A stretch of DNA of 64,000 bases from NCBI GenBank assembly GCA_016710585.1, contig JADJVN010000001.1:124001-188000 (forward strand), read 5' to 3'. The number at the start of each line of letters is the position of its first letter. Position 1 is the stretch's first letter. A program made the position numbers and the translations under genes. A model generated the notes under the pieces. It was given only the letters and a program-made list of their open reading frames with translations, made no database searches and was not told where the DNA came from. Origin of the DNA: Saprospiraceae bacterium. Its GTDB lineage: Bacteria; Bacteroidota; Bacteroidia; Chitinophagales; Saprospiraceae. Below are positions 52,766 through 61,317 of the stretch, in pieces.

Positions 52766-54793
52766 TTGAGACTATTTTTATTTTTACTGATATGCATAAG
52801 TAAGCCTTTATTTGCAATACATCCTGTAAATAATGATAGCGATTACTATAGACTGGTTTTAAAATATTGGCAATATAGAGAAACATTTTACCGTCATTTT
52901 ATTCTTATAGATCGTGATGCTTCTGGTTGTATTCACAATGGTATAGGCAGTTCTACAGAAGACCCATGTTCCTTTAGCAAAGAGTCTTATAGTCTTCCCG
53001 CAACGAGTATCAGTGTCGCTTGGAGTGGTGATCTTGCCTTTGGTGAACGGAATAATCCTCAAAGTCCTTTTTATGATCCGGAATGCATGAAGAATGTCCA
53101 TTGGGATCAATCAAAGGGCAAACGATTCAACATCATTAATTTGAGTTCGGAGACGCCATCGCAGTTAGGTTGGTATATTCAAGTATTAGCAACAGAATAT
53201 GAAAACCTAAGAAGATATGGACAGAAAGAACAAATGCAACGCAGTCTAGAAGAACTATTCCTAGCATTACAAGCCATACGAAGGTTGGACATGCAGGCAC
53301 AATGTATATTTAATGAACTATACCAACAAAAGAAAAATTGTAGAGACTGCTCGGTTTGTGACAATACATTTAGAGTGAAAGGAGAACACAGCAAGCTCAC
53401 CAAAGTAAAACCAAATCAGAATTGTGCATTTCAAATGCGACTCGATGGATACTATGGATTCATCATCCGTGAGGATGGTACACAAGGATTGGGAGAGGCA
53501 TTACATGATCCCTCTGAAGAAAAATGGAATATAGATGCAACCTCTTCTTATCATGCTATGATCAAAAGTCCATGTACAAAACAGCTTCAAGATAGAGCTT
53601 GTTTTTTATATGCTCATCAAGGATTTCAAAGCCAAGATCAGGTGATTGGATTACTCAATGGATTGGTATTCGTCAAAAAATTTATTCCAAAAGATGCAAC
53701 AATAAAAACCTGTGAAGGAAAAGAATATCATGTGCTGGACATCGCTACTAAAATCGTCGACGCCTTAGTCAACAGAATTGATGAGAATCCTCAAGATTAT
53801 ATAGAGTTCCCCTTCTCGAAAGCATGTATCAAGAATAAAAATTGGCTAGGAGTTAAGAAGCGAACCAATTTAAATAATTTTGAAGGAGGTCAATCTTCAA
53901 CTACAATCTATGGCATGAAAATGATCCAAAGTTATTTTCATGATAAAAAAATCAACAGCAATTTTAGAGAAAAATTCTATTATAAACAACTGCTAAAACA
54001 AACTTTAAAAACTGATAATAATGTGGGCAATTTTTGGTTGCTTCTAGAAGCCATTTCCAATCCAAAATCTAATCCAAGTTTTGCCAAAAATTGTATCGAA
54101 TATGATAAGCAAATTTATCTCCTGATGAATGAAACTTTGTTTGGAAAAAACAATAATAATAGTCTACCCAAAACATGGTACACCAAGCTACTAAACAATG
54201 CACCATGCAATGGACTATGCATGAAGAATTCAGAATACGGATCCGACAGATCAAAGCAATGGCCCCTGTTTGACTGCGCCAACGCACCAGGCTGGGTGAA
54301 TGGAGAGCGCTGGGATGGTGGCAAAAAACAACATGAAGTCTATGATGAAAGGGAATACTTTCCCAAATCAAAGATCAACAATGGGCTAGATTATATGAGT
54401 TTATTCAACCTCTATTCATTGTACTATTCCAATCGTGGATTTCCTATCGATGAACTTAAGTACATAAAGGACAATACCATAGACAAATCAAAAACAATAA
54501 GCAATACTGAAATATCTAATCTATTAATTCAGCAACCATATTCTTTTTATAGCTATGACATGAATACTGATAAAGTGGAGTTAATTAATGATGTAGCAAG
54601 ATTTGATGAAGTAAATTTCGCTAATAAATTACTGCTCAAGGAATACATTCACCCAAGGCAAACAAATAAATATACTACTTCATATCAACCCACAAAAAAC
54701 AATAAAAAATATAAACCAATCCTCATCAACAACGGAAGCTATACTGACCAATGCCTTGAATTTGAGTGGTATAGGGTCAATAAGGAAAAATAA
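52766..54793 (+). CDS. Large secreted protein of unknown family, probably helical
   Basis: I cannot assign this 675-residue protein. TTG start with a signal peptide (MRLFLFLLICISKPLFA). YYRLVLKYWQYRETFYRHF and LGWYIQVLATEYENLRRYGQ, then LEELFLALQAIRRLDMQAQ, suggest repeating helix pairs, as in alpha/alpha-toroid enzymes. FQSQDQVIGLLNGLVFVKKFIP and NNGLDYMSLFNLYSLYY continue that pattern. It has 18 or so cysteines, some clustered (KKNCRDCSVC). NCANAPGWVNGERWDGG-like sequence near residue 510 has a glycosidase look, but no catalytic motif is certain. No sorting domain is visible at its C terminus. It heads a run of five secreted unknowns. Confidence 0.75.
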   Translation: MRLFLFLLICISKPLFAIHPVNNDSDYYRLVLKYWQYRETFYRHFILIDRDASGCIHNGIGSSTEDPCSFSKESYSLPATSISVAWSGDLAFGERNNPQSPFYDPECMKNVHWDQSKGKRFNIINLSSETPSQLGWYIQVLATEYENLRRYGQKEQMQRSLEELFLALQAIRRLDMQAQCIFNELYQQKKNCRDCSVCDNTFRVKGEHSKLTKVKPNQNCAFQMRLDGYYGFIIREDGTQGLGEALHDPSEEKWNIDATSSYHAMIKSPCTKQLQDRACFLYAHQGFQSQDQVIGLLNGLVFVKKFIPKDATIKTCEGKEYHVLDIATKIVDALVNRIDENPQDYIEFPFSKACIKNKNWLGVKKRTNLNNFEGGQSSTTIYGMKMIQSYFHDKKINSNFREKFYYKQLLKQTLKTDNNVGNFWLLLEAISNPKSNPSFAKNCIEYDKQIYLLMNETLFGKNNNNSLPKTWYTKLLNNAPCNGLCMKNSEYGSDRSKQWPLFDCANAPGWVNGERWDGGKKQHEVYDEREYFPKSKINNGLDYMSLFNLYSLYYSNRGFPIDELKYIKDNTIDKSKTISNTEISNLLIQQPYSFYSYDMNTDKVELINDVARFDEVNFANKLLLKEYIHPRQTNKYTTSYQPTKNNKKYKPILINNGSYTDQCLEFEWYRVNKEK

Positions 54794-54900
54794 GAATTCA
54801 ATGCATCATTAAACAAAATATATGAATATAATTTTCAGAAATTCAAATTATCAATTTCAATCGTTAAAATAGATCTTTCTTCGAATTACATAACATCAAA

Positions 54901-55521
54901 GTGAAAAAAATATATTTATTACTACAAATCATTTTAGGATATAGTAATCCATTACAAAGCCAAGATTTTTTCAACAAGGGCTTCGAATATTTCCATATTC
55001 AAGATAGACCTTTGAATCCTTTTGAATTAAATAAATTTGATAGTATAGTCCTAGAAGACGCTTACAAATATTTTTTAACTTCTATAAATAATAAGGAATT
55101 ATTGAGTTTCTTGAAATGGGCCGGTCTAAGTTATGCAATGCAAGACAATTTAATTAATTTTATTATAAGCAAATACCCAAATAATGAATCTTTTATATTA
55201 GATAATTTAGATTTATTAATTGCCCATCCTAATTCAATTCGTCCTATCGATATAGAAAACTACCCAATTTTAAATAAACTAACCAAAGATTCCATTTTAA
55301 ATCTAAATCTAGGTAAATTTTTAGTAAATTCTGATTTCATCAAAGAATATATCAAAAGAGATGAAATTTCTCAAACAAAAAAACAACATTTTATCAAGTG
55401 CATTGAAAATTATAACAATAATCATCAGGATACTTTACTAAAAAACAAAGGTGAAGAACTAATTTCATTGATAATAAAAATAAGTGAACAGAATTACAAA
55501 ACAAACCAGCAACAAAAATGA
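54901..55521 (+). CDS. Secreted protein of unknown family (paralogue A)
   Basis: A 206-residue exported protein, GTG start, signal peptide MKKIYLLLQIILGYSNPLQS. It is predicted mostly helical and Asn/Lys-rich. The segment ESFILDNLDLLIAHP, followed about 15 residues later by ENYPILNKLTKDSILNLNL, recurs in the gene at 56441 (QFLLDNLDMVKC, QYPVIDAITLDSSLSNLVL). The two are therefore paralogues. No known domain was recognised. Confidence 0.65.
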   Translation: MKKIYLLLQIILGYSNPLQSQDFFNKGFEYFHIQDRPLNPFELNKFDSIVLEDAYKYFLTSINNKELLSFLKWAGLSYAMQDNLINFIISKYPNNESFILDNLDLLIAHPNSIRPIDIENYPILNKLTKDSILNLNLGKFLVNSDFIKEYIKRDEISQTKKQHFIKCIENYNNNHQDTLLKNKGEELISLIIKISEQNYKTNQQQK

Positions 55522-55705
55522 GAAAATAAATCATTGTTAACCCTTAAAAAACCTACAAATAAATGCACATTTACTCAGATATATTCGTTATCACTTTAAT
55601 GGTTAGAATAAAACAAAATTCAAACTCACAAGAAGATATAAAAATTATATGATTTCAATTTTTAAATAATTTACAATCAAAGAGTCCAATAGATTTACAA
55701 AAGCA

Positions 55706-56413
55706 ATGAAAATAATACTATTTTTCATAATTAGTACTGTCACTTTACTTACTGCTCAAAATAAAATCTTCCAAGTCGATGGTCAAGATGCAGAGATTCT
55801 TGTGCAAGTACATCCAAAAAAAGATAGTGTATTCGTACTATATAAAGGAAGACCAAAAGAGTTCATTTTTTGTGTAAGTTGTGCAAATGTAAAAGTTAGA
55901 GGCTTATTCTATTTTAGAGAAGGAACCAATATTGCTAAGATTAGAACTCCTCATCCTCAAATCAAAGCTTGGTTTTCGATAATTTATGATTGTGGTGGTA
56001 GATTTGGATACACCACCGCTATCCGTTTCCCAGATCAATGTAATGAATTTGAAAATAGATATATTGATAAAGGGACTTGGATAGTGCAAAATGAGAATCC
56101 TACAGGCTCTATAATTTTTAGTGCAATAAGTTATTATGACCCTGCTGCTTATGTAAATAAAATAACATGGTTTAACTCACAGTATTTTAAATTTGAATAT
56201 TATCCATGGAGGGATAAAATAAGAGATCCTGATTATATCCTGCTTAATGAAGGAAACCCTATTGGTGTTTCTCCTCTTCCTCGTGGTGTAGGCGCATATA
56301 GAAAAAATATGATAGATAATTCAATATTCAAATTCAGGATACCAGGAAGATTAGATTTGTACCTAGATGACCATGGTAAAGATATTGAAGAAATGATTGG
56401 TGTTCAAAAATAA
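55706..56413 (+). CDS. Secreted protein of unknown family
   Basis: A 235-residue exported protein with signal peptide MKIILFFIISTVTLLTAQ. The mature part looks beta-rich (EILVQVHPKKDSVFVLYKG, AWFSIIYDCGGRFGYTTAIRF) with two early cysteines in FCVSCANVKVRG. It lies between paralogue A and paralogue B, with a 184-base spacer before it that holds no recognisable motif. No family recognised. Confidence 0.6.
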   Translation: MKIILFFIISTVTLLTAQNKIFQVDGQDAEILVQVHPKKDSVFVLYKGRPKEFIFCVSCANVKVRGLFYFREGTNIAKIRTPHPQIKAWFSIIYDCGGRFGYTTAIRFPDQCNEFENRYIDKGTWIVQNENPTGSIIFSAISYYDPAAYVNKITWFNSQYFKFEYYPWRDKIRDPDYILLNEGNPIGVSPLPRGVGAYRKNMIDNSIFKFRIPGRLDLYLDDHGKDIEEMIGVQK

Positions 56414-56440
56414 ACAATACACTGACTTAAAGATATACTT

Positions 56441-57052
56441 ATGAAAAAAATTATTCTTTTTTTACTTATCTTTTTATCAAGTCGACTAAGTGGACAATCT
56501 GAACAATTCATGTTGCCAAATGAAGACTTTTCTTCAAACCAGAACACTATCGATTTTATGCCGCAAGATGAAATTAATTGGCTGAACTCAATAAAAAATC
56601 AACTTATACTTGACAAGACAGATAGCACTAAAAATCTCTTGATGGAGGTCATAAAAATTCATAGATTCTCATATCTTTTGAGGTATGAAATCTCAAAGTT
56701 ACTTGTGGATAAAAAGCAGGATGATAAAATTTATCAATTTTTATTGGATAATTTAGATATGGTAAAATGTAAAGATGTATTAAACGAAGTTCCAGATTGT
56801 CAATACCCTGTAATTGATGCAATTACTTTAGATTCTTCGTTGTCTAATTTAGTTTTGCAAGACTTAATAGATAATAAAAATCAATATCTGTGTGACAAAT
56901 ATTCAAACGACTTTTTTGGATTCTATGCAATTTTTCCAAAACTAATCGAAACAAGTAAAATAGATATCAAGCTTATTTCCAAATCCCTTCAATCAAATAA
57001 TAATTCAAAATGCAAAGAAAAATTATTACAATATTGCACCAAAAAATATTAA
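56441..57052 (+). CDS. Secreted protein of unknown family (paralogue B)
   Basis: A 203-residue exported protein with signal peptide MKKIILFLLIFLSSRLSGQ. It is helical and shares the LDNLD ... YPV/I ... DSxLxNLxL pattern with paralogue A at 54901. Five late cysteines (after residue 105) are not shared with A. It lies 27 bases after the preceding gene, so they are probably one transcript. Confidence 0.62.
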   Translation: MKKIILFLLIFLSSRLSGQSEQFMLPNEDFSSNQNTIDFMPQDEINWLNSIKNQLILDKTDSTKNLLMEVIKIHRFSYLLRYEISKLLVDKKQDDKIYQFLLDNLDMVKCKDVLNEVPDCQYPVIDAITLDSSLSNLVLQDLIDNKNQYLCDKYSNDFFGFYAIFPKLIETSKIDIKLISKSLQSNNNSKCKEKLLQYCTKKY

Positions 57053-57070
57053 TATATCAAACCACACCAA

Positions 57071-57670
57071 ATGCAAAGAATACTCCACATACTATTACTA
57101 TCTCTGACTCTTTCTAATTGCAAAGATGACAAGACTACTACTCAGTATAATTACCATAAATTAGCGCGTTATCAAGACCTCACCGCCATCAGAAGCTACA
57201 ACAAGCTTCGTGAAGTAAATTATTTAGACCAAGACAGTTTACTCAAAATCTACACTAAAATATTGTATAAACGCATGATCTATGTAGAATCTTTTGAACT
57301 GATCGATAGTTTCCTTTCAACTCTAGATCCCTACAAAAAAAATAAATTCTACATTAATAATATTGACAAAAGAAATTGCAGTATTAAACATTGGTTCATT
57401 CCCCCTTCAGGAAAAATTGGAGTCCCCAATCTCGAAGTACATTATTTTTACAAAAAGTTATCATCAGAAAAAAATAATGAAAAATTTATTTTGGAGTATT
57501 TGTTTTTAGAAAAATTCTTTGAATGTGATTCTAATTTTGAAAGAGAACAGTTACTCAAAAGCTTATTAAACGACAAATCAATTTGGTTAAGAGACAGCTC
57601 CTTTATTGTAACAAAAGATAGTTGCTATAATGAAAACAAACTACGCTTTAGTAATGAAAGATACTACTAA
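57071..57670 (+). CDS. Lipoprotein of unknown family
   Basis: A 199-residue lipoprotein: MQRILHILLLSLTLSNC, with the lipid cysteine at about residue 17. The mature part is helical (YHKLARYQDLTAIRSYNKLRE, NEKFILEYLFLEKFFECD). A late stretch is faintly like paralogues A and B, but I would not claim homology. It lies 18 bases after paralogue B and ends 27 bases before the convergent dnaG end. Confidence 0.6.
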   Translation: MQRILHILLLSLTLSNCKDDKTTTQYNYHKLARYQDLTAIRSYNKLREVNYLDQDSLLKIYTKILYKRMIYVESFELIDSFLSTLDPYKKNKFYINNIDKRNCSIKHWFIPPSGKIGVPNLEVHYFYKKLSSEKNNEKFILEYLFLEKFFECDSNFEREQLLKSLLNDKSIWLRDSSFIVTKDSCYNENKLRFSNERYY

Positions 57671-57697
57671 ACTTAAATTTATTACAAATTCAATTAT

Positions 57698-59632
57698 TTA
57701 CTCCGATGCAGACCAAACCTCATGATGTATTTGGTTTCGCACTTTTTTATATTCTTCTCGGATCTTGATGAGATCATTTTGGGACTCGATGTCTGACTCT
57801 TGAACGATCTTTTCATCAATGGAGGCGATCACCAAATCAAATTTTTTTACTTTAAGGTATTTAACTATTTGCTCGATCTCTGAATCTAAAAAATCACCAG
57901 TCTGATTATCACTCATCAAGAATATATCGTGACGCTCACCCCATTTTTTACTATATTCATATTTAGGTACAGCGAGACTTATTGCCAGCCCATGTATCCA
58001 TGGATCGGGATGATTGATGAAGTAATTTGCAGAGATATCGAGACGCTCCTCTACCCTATATTTTAGATCCTGAAGCAAAGTCTTAAAATTCTCTAATGTG
58101 ATATAATTCTCTATGTCTTCAATATTATTGACAATAAAAGTTCCAATAGATATTTCTGTATCTTTCCAATTCCTCGCTGCGCAGCTTACGATAACTTTGG
58201 CAAGCTCCAATTCTTGTAGCTCATCTTTATAATATACGATGCGTTGCGTTTTTGGCTTTTGAATTTTAGAATCCAATTCACTTATAATGACGCGATCATT
58301 TTCTAGAGCTTGACGTTGATCTTGGAATTTCTTGTTGCGAAGATTTTCTTTTAAGATGAGATTACAAGCATCTATAATATTCTCTTCAGCAACATTGACC
58401 AATGCTGCAGTAGATTGAATATAGACACTTCTCTTTATTGGATCTTCTATCAATGCAAGAGTCGATACGATATCTTTTATCGCATTAGTACGAAGTATTG
58501 GATTTGACTTTGATTCCTCAGAAAGCAACTCTGCTTTGTAGATTATAAAATCCTTACTCTGTGTATCCAGAAATTTTTGAAAATATTCTGAACCATGTTT
58601 TTTGATAAAGCTATCTGGATCATCATTGTCTGGAATCGTAGCAATATGGACATTCATTCCTGCCCTGATCATGATATCGATACCTCGCAGTGTTGCTTTA
58701 ATCCCTGCCGTATCGCCATCATAGAGAATGGTGACATTGGGACTGAGACGACTTAGCATCAATGCTTGATCTTCTGTGAGTGATGTTCCTGATGAAGCTA
58801 CGACATTTTCTATACCTGATTGCACCAATGAGATGACATCAGTATAGCCTTCGACTAGAATAGAAAAATTATTTTTTCTAATACTATTTTTTGCAAGATG
58901 TAATCCAAATAAAGTCTTACTCTTGAGATACACGCGACTCTCTGGAGAGTTGACATATTTTGCAATCTTGACATCTTGCCCCATGACTCTTCCTGCAAAA
59001 CCAATGGTCTTGCCATTCTGACTATGGATAGGAAACATGACGCGATTCCTAAAAAAATCTTTATCAGTAGAACTAATCAGTCCAAGCTCCTTGGCGAATT
59101 CTATGGAATAGTTCTCTCTCTTGCATTCATCATAAAAACTGGTGTAGGAATCTGGTGCAAACCCCAACTCAAACTTATGAATCGTTGCCTCCAAGAAACC
59201 TCGCTCTTTAAAATAGCTCAATCCTATTGCTTGACCTTCTGGCGTATCCCACAATTGTTTTTGAAAATAGGATTTTGCCCAGTCGTTGAGAATGTTTAAA
59301 CTTTGAATCTCAGTATTGGTCTCATTAAAATCAGTGGACTTTGTTTCTTCAAGAGTAATATTATATCGCTTAGCTAAAGATCGAATGGCTTCGGGGAAAC
59401 TGAGATTCTCCACCTCCATTAAAAACTGTACAGGATTTCCAGCTTTACCACAACCAAAACATTTGTAAATATTTTTACTTGGCGAAACGGAGAAAGAAGG
59501 CGTTTTCTCTTTGTGAAAAGGACAAAGTCCTGTAAGATTTGATCCTCGAGTTCTCAAATTGACATAATCCCGCACGACTTCTTCTATTCTTGCGACATCT
59601 ATAACATTCTGCACCGAAGATTCAAAAATCAT
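57698..59632 (-). CDS. dnaG: DNA primase
   Basis: RNA primer synthesis at the replication fork. The N-terminal CHC2 zinc-binding domain (LCPFHKEKTPSFSVSP, KCFGCGKAGN) is followed by the catalytic TOPRIM region (LVEGYTDVISL, TILYDGDTAGIKATLRGID, IPDNDDPDSFI). A C-terminal DnaB-interacting region completes 644 residues. It begins 1 base after dapB ends, so the two are cotranscribed. Confidence 0.97.
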   Translation of the reverse strand: MIFESSVQNVIDVARIEEVVRDYVNLRTRGSNLTGLCPFHKEKTPSFSVSPSKNIYKCFGCGKAGNPVQFLMEVENLSFPEAIRSLAKRYNITLEETKSTDFNETNTEIQSLNILNDWAKSYFQKQLWDTPEGQAIGLSYFKERGFLEATIHKFELGFAPDSYTSFYDECKRENYSIEFAKELGLISSTDKDFFRNRVMFPIHSQNGKTIGFAGRVMGQDVKIAKYVNSPESRVYLKSKTLFGLHLAKNSIRKNNFSILVEGYTDVISLVQSGIENVVASSGTSLTEDQALMLSRLSPNVTILYDGDTAGIKATLRGIDIMIRAGMNVHIATIPDNDDPDSFIKKHGSEYFQKFLDTQSKDFIIYKAELLSEESKSNPILRTNAIKDIVSTLALIEDPIKRSVYIQSTAALVNVAEENIIDACNLILKENLRNKKFQDQRQALENDRVIISELDSKIQKPKTQRIVYYKDELQELELAKVIVSCAARNWKDTEISIGTFIVNNIEDIENYITLENFKTLLQDLKYRVEERLDISANYFINHPDPWIHGLAISLAVPKYEYSKKWGERHDIFLMSDNQTGDFLDSEIEQIVKYLKVKKFDLVIASIDEKIVQESDIESQNDLIKIREEYKKVRNQIHHEVWSASE

Positions 59633-59633
59633 C

Positions 59634-60353
59634 CTATTGCTTTAAATTCAAAAAATCTTCCATCGTAAAAACACCCTGTTTTCCTTGCAACCATTTTGCT
59701 GCCAAAATAGCACCTTCTGCGAATCCGTCTCGCGAATATGCTTCATGCTTTATTTCAATATTGTCAATAGGCGATTCATATTTGATGTAATGAGTTCCGA
59801 CTACGCCTTCTGATCTAAGACAATCAATAAATATTTCATCTTTTTTGTTTTGGTCTGCAAGACTCCACGAGTTATAATTTTGGTTAATATCCATGAGTTG
59901 ATTTACCAAACTGAGCGCAGTTCCTGATGGTTTATCTAATTTCTGCAAATGATGAATTTCCTTTGCTATGGGGCGATATTGCTCAAAATTTCTCATCATT
60001 TTGGCCAAATACTTATTCAATTGAAAAAAAAGATTGACACCTAAACTAAAATTTGAAGCATAAATCAATGCAGATTTATTCAAAGTGACAATATCTTTTA
60101 CTTCTTCTAGTTGATCCAACCAAGCTGTAGTCCCACAAACCACTGGAACTGAATGTTCTACACATTTCTTGATATTTGCTACTGCCAAATCAGGTCTAGT
60201 AAACTCAATAACGACATCTACTTCAGACAAGGCTCGATCTAATTCTTCCGCATTGGCAGATGAAATACGATATTTTATATTGACATTGTGCTTATTAGCC
60301 AAATTATCAATGGCTTTCCCCATTTTTCCATACCCAAGAAGACAGATATCCAT
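59634..60353 (-). CDS. dapB: 4-hydroxy-tetrahydrodipicolinate reductase
   Basis: NAD(P)H-dependent step of lysine and meso-diaminopimelate synthesis. ICLLGYGKMGKAI is the dinucleotide site, FTRPDLA and VCGTTAW follow, and the catalytic EIHHLQKLDKPSGTAL motif is intact. The 239 residues are slightly short for DapB, as is usual in Bacteroidota. Upstream gene of the dapB-dnaG unit. Confidence 0.96.
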   Translation of the reverse strand: MDICLLGYGKMGKAIDNLANKHNVNIKYRISSANAEELDRALSEVDVVIEFTRPDLAVANIKKCVEHSVPVVCGTTAWLDQLEEVKDIVTLNKSALIYASNFSLGVNLFFQLNKYLAKMMRNFEQYRPIAKEIHHLQKLDKPSGTALSLVNQLMDINQNYNSWSLADQNKKDEIFIDCLRSEGVVGTHYIKYESPIDNIEIKHEAYSRDGFAEGAILAAKWLQGKQGVFTMEDFLNLKQ

Positions 60354-60395
60354 GAAATTTTTTTAATGAAACACAATATTAGTGAATATTTAGAC

Positions 60396-60403
60396 TATTT
60401 TTG
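60396..60403 (+). promoter_or_regulatory. -7 promoter element for accD
   Basis: TATTTTTG fits TAnnTTTG, about 60 bases upstream of the accD ATG, in the divergent spacer with dapB. No clear -33. Confidence 0.4.
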
Positions 60404-60462
60404 CGTCCATTCACAGAAACTGATGAATTCAAATCTACCATACTTTAATTAATTACTAGTTT

Positions 60463-61317
60463 ATGAGTTGGTTTACTCGACTGAAGCAAGGAATTTCGAC
60501 AGCAACTAAGTCTAAAAAAGAGACGCCAGATGGGATTTGGTTCAAATGTCCAAGTTGTAGCGAAACGTACACAACAAAGCAGCTGAAAGAAAATTATCAA
60601 AAATGCATCAAATGCAATTATCATACAAGGATTAGTTCTGAAGATTATTTCAATATACTGTTTGATGAAGATTATGAATTGTATTTTGAAAACCTGCATT
60701 CTTATGATTTTTTAGAATTCACAGACATGCAGCCTTATTCTAAAAGGCTTGAAGATGCACAAAAATCCTCTGGAAAGACAGATAGTATCACCGTTGCATT
60801 GGGAAAAGTAGATGGTCAAGGCTTGGTTGTTGCTGCAATGGATTTTACATTTATTGGTGGATCAATGGGATCGGTCATGGGTGAAAAAATAAGCAGAGCA
60901 ATTGATCTCGCAATCCATGAAAATGTAGGCCTAATGATCATTTCCAAATCAGGTGGTGCAAGAATGATGGAATCAGCATTTTCACTAATGCAAATGGCAA
61001 AGACTTCAGCAAAATTGACCCAACTAGCCAAGGCTAAACTACCCTATTTTTCATTCCTCACAGATCCAACTACTGGTGGTGTGACTGCATCTTTTGCTAT
61101 GCTTGGAGACTTAAATTTTTCTGAACCAAATGCATTAATTGGTTTCGCAGGGCCTCGTGTTGTAAAAGAAACGATTAAAAGGGATTTACCTGAAGGATTC
61201 CAGAGATCTGAGTTTCTCTTAGAAAATGGTTTTTTGGATTTTATCGTCGATAGAGCTCAGCTGAAATCAACTATATCAGATTTATTAAAACTGTTTAAGG
61301 CAAAATCAGAAAATTAA
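60463..61317 (+). CDS. accD: Acetyl-CoA carboxylase carboxyltransferase subunit beta
   Basis: Carboxyltransferase beta subunit producing malonyl-CoA with AccA. The N-terminal zinc ribbon has all four cysteines (Cys29, Cys32, Cys48, Cys51: CPSC ... CIKC). The crotonase-like core includes GSMGSVMGEKISRAID, SKSGGARMMES and TDPTTGGVTASFAMLGD. IGFAGPRVVKETI and LPEGFQRSEFLLENG are also typical. Length 284. Its stop codon shares TTAA with the convergent bshC stop. Confidence 0.97.
   Translation: MSWFTRLKQGISTATKSKKETPDGIWFKCPSCSETYTTKQLKENYQKCIKCNYHTRISSEDYFNILFDEDYELYFENLHSYDFLEFTDMQPYSKRLEDAQKSSGKTDSITVALGKVDGQGLVVAAMDFTFIGGSMGSVMGEKISRAIDLAIHENVGLMIISKSGGARMMESAFSLMQMAKTSAKLTQLAKAKLPYFSFLTDPTTGGVTASFAMLGDLNFSEPNALIGFAGPRVVKETIKRDLPEGFQRSEFLLENGFLDFIVDRAQLKSTISDLLKLFKAKSEN

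Noticed and set aside
54901..57670. Toxin-immunity locus
   Set aside because: No nuclease, deaminase, pore-forming or PAAR/Rhs element is visible; only small secreted proteins with unknown folds.
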